From Lachnospiraceae bacterium (GTDB lineage: Bacteria; Bacillota; Clostridia; Lachnospirales; Lachnospiraceae): 49,236 nt of DNA. Numbering within the stretch: position 1 is the first letter of the stretch; every line of letters begins with the position of its first letter. The notes beneath the pieces were generated by a model, which made no database searches, had not been told where the DNA came from, and saw only the letters and a program-made list of their open reading frames with translations. The DNA lies in NCBI GenBank assembly GCA_900771995.1, contig CAAGQC010000106.1, positions 1 to 49,236 of the forward strand, read 5' to 3'. The position numbers were made by a program, and so were the translations under genes. Positions 49,068 through 49,236 of the stretch are shown in pieces.

Positions 49068-49096
49068 ATTTTATTCCTTTCACGGACATTTGTCAA
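49068..49096 (-). promoter_or_regulatory. Promoter of the T-box transcript
   Basis: Minus-strand TTGACA (49091-49096) and TAAAAT (49068-49073) with a 17-base spacer. Confidence 0.8.
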
Positions 49097-49120
49097 CACT
49101 TTGTTTTTGTCACAAGTACA

Positions 49121-49153
49121 AACAGTGGAGCCACTTTTGCGGCTCCACTGTTC
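49121..49153. terminator. Terminator near the window end
   Basis: AACAGTGGAGCC and GGCTCCACTGTT form a perfect 12 bp stem with an eight-base loop. The gene it ends probably lies beyond the right edge. Confidence 0.75.
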
Positions 49154-49167
49154 TTATCCATTTTGTA

Positions 49168-49236
49168 ACTATTCAGAGCCATGCAAATATCGTCAAAGAT
49201 TCGTCGAATGCTTGCATTCGTAAGAATCTTTTATGA
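49168..49236. repeat. Start of a dispersed repeat, truncated by the window
   Basis: AACTATTCAGAGCCA matches the left end of the element at 29488-29600. It is followed by a GATTC-GTCGAATGC / GCATTCG-GAATC hairpin to the window end. Confidence 0.4.

Noticed and set aside
48821..49099. A 92-codon minus-strand frame in the T-box region
   Set aside because: The stretch is the T-box stem I and linker; the Arg-rich translation is incidental.

Overview
The window looks like a chromosomal segment of a gut-type, anaerobic, spore-forming Lachnospiraceae-like Clostridium relative. The evidence is moderate GC, AAGGAGG ribosome-binding sites and sigma-A promoters with 17-18 base spacers. It also carries a T-box leader, a glycyl-radical ribonucleotide reductase, a Csp-type S8 protease, a sigma-G-like promoter and DUF4317, DUF2752 and HAAS-domain proteins. 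Nearly all genes run on the minus strand. Plus-strand genes are limited to the 5514-6642 block and single genes at 20971, 40525 and 42647. No CRISPR array, intact insertion sequence or prophage was seen.

Region by region: (1) 96-4972 is a MacB/FtsX-type ABC exporter with a TetR repressor; the same operator core lies before both units, and a Fur-like box adjoins the exporter copy. (2) 5041-6642 holds small proteins, including TM2 and DUF2752 membrane proteins. (3) 6669-15146 is a galactan-oligosaccharide locus: LacI regulator, lipoprotein binding protein, two permeases, a GH53 endo-galactanase without signal peptide, an unassigned 612-residue protein and a small zinc-ribbon protein. LacI operators of the same sequence follow the -10 boxes of both the lacI and binding-protein promoters. 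(4) 15390-23040 carries a Csp-like protease, bacteriohemerythrin, M18 aminopeptidase, GDP-fucose synthase, DJ-1 protein, CYTH protein and malQ. (5) 23071-25606 has seven tRNAs in three transcription units plus a MATE pump and a tRNA relic. (6) 25624-28958 is an operon of an RlmL-like methyltransferase, a zinc-ligand-less amidase homologue, rdgB and a phosphodiesterase.

(7) 29081-30892 has an N/Q-rich small protein behind a sigma-G-like promoter, a HAAS membrane protein, a possible small RNA, tRNA-Arg(ACG) and a degenerate HPr-like protein. (8) 31004-37451 has pyrF, an NrdD-glutaredoxin fusion with NrdR-like boxes, a second MATE pump with a structured leader, a DUF4317-like protein and a histidine phosphatase. 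(9) 37679-43627 has an IS3 transposase relic, a DUF2798 protein, enolase with a long structured leader, an XRE regulator, a TPR lipoprotein, MscL with a zinc ribbon, and holA. (10) 43689-49236 has a lipoprotein, an ECF sigma factor lacking region 4, a PadR regulator controlling a HAAS-SEDS protein, a Nudix hydrolase, superoxide dismutase, and an unknown protein behind a T-box.

The strongest candidates for undescribed biology are the intracellular galactan locus with its unassigned large protein, the T-box that controls a protein of unknown family, the N/Q-rich forespore candidate, and the PadR/HAAS-SEDS pair. Family assignments rest on motif recognition by eye; no database search was possible.
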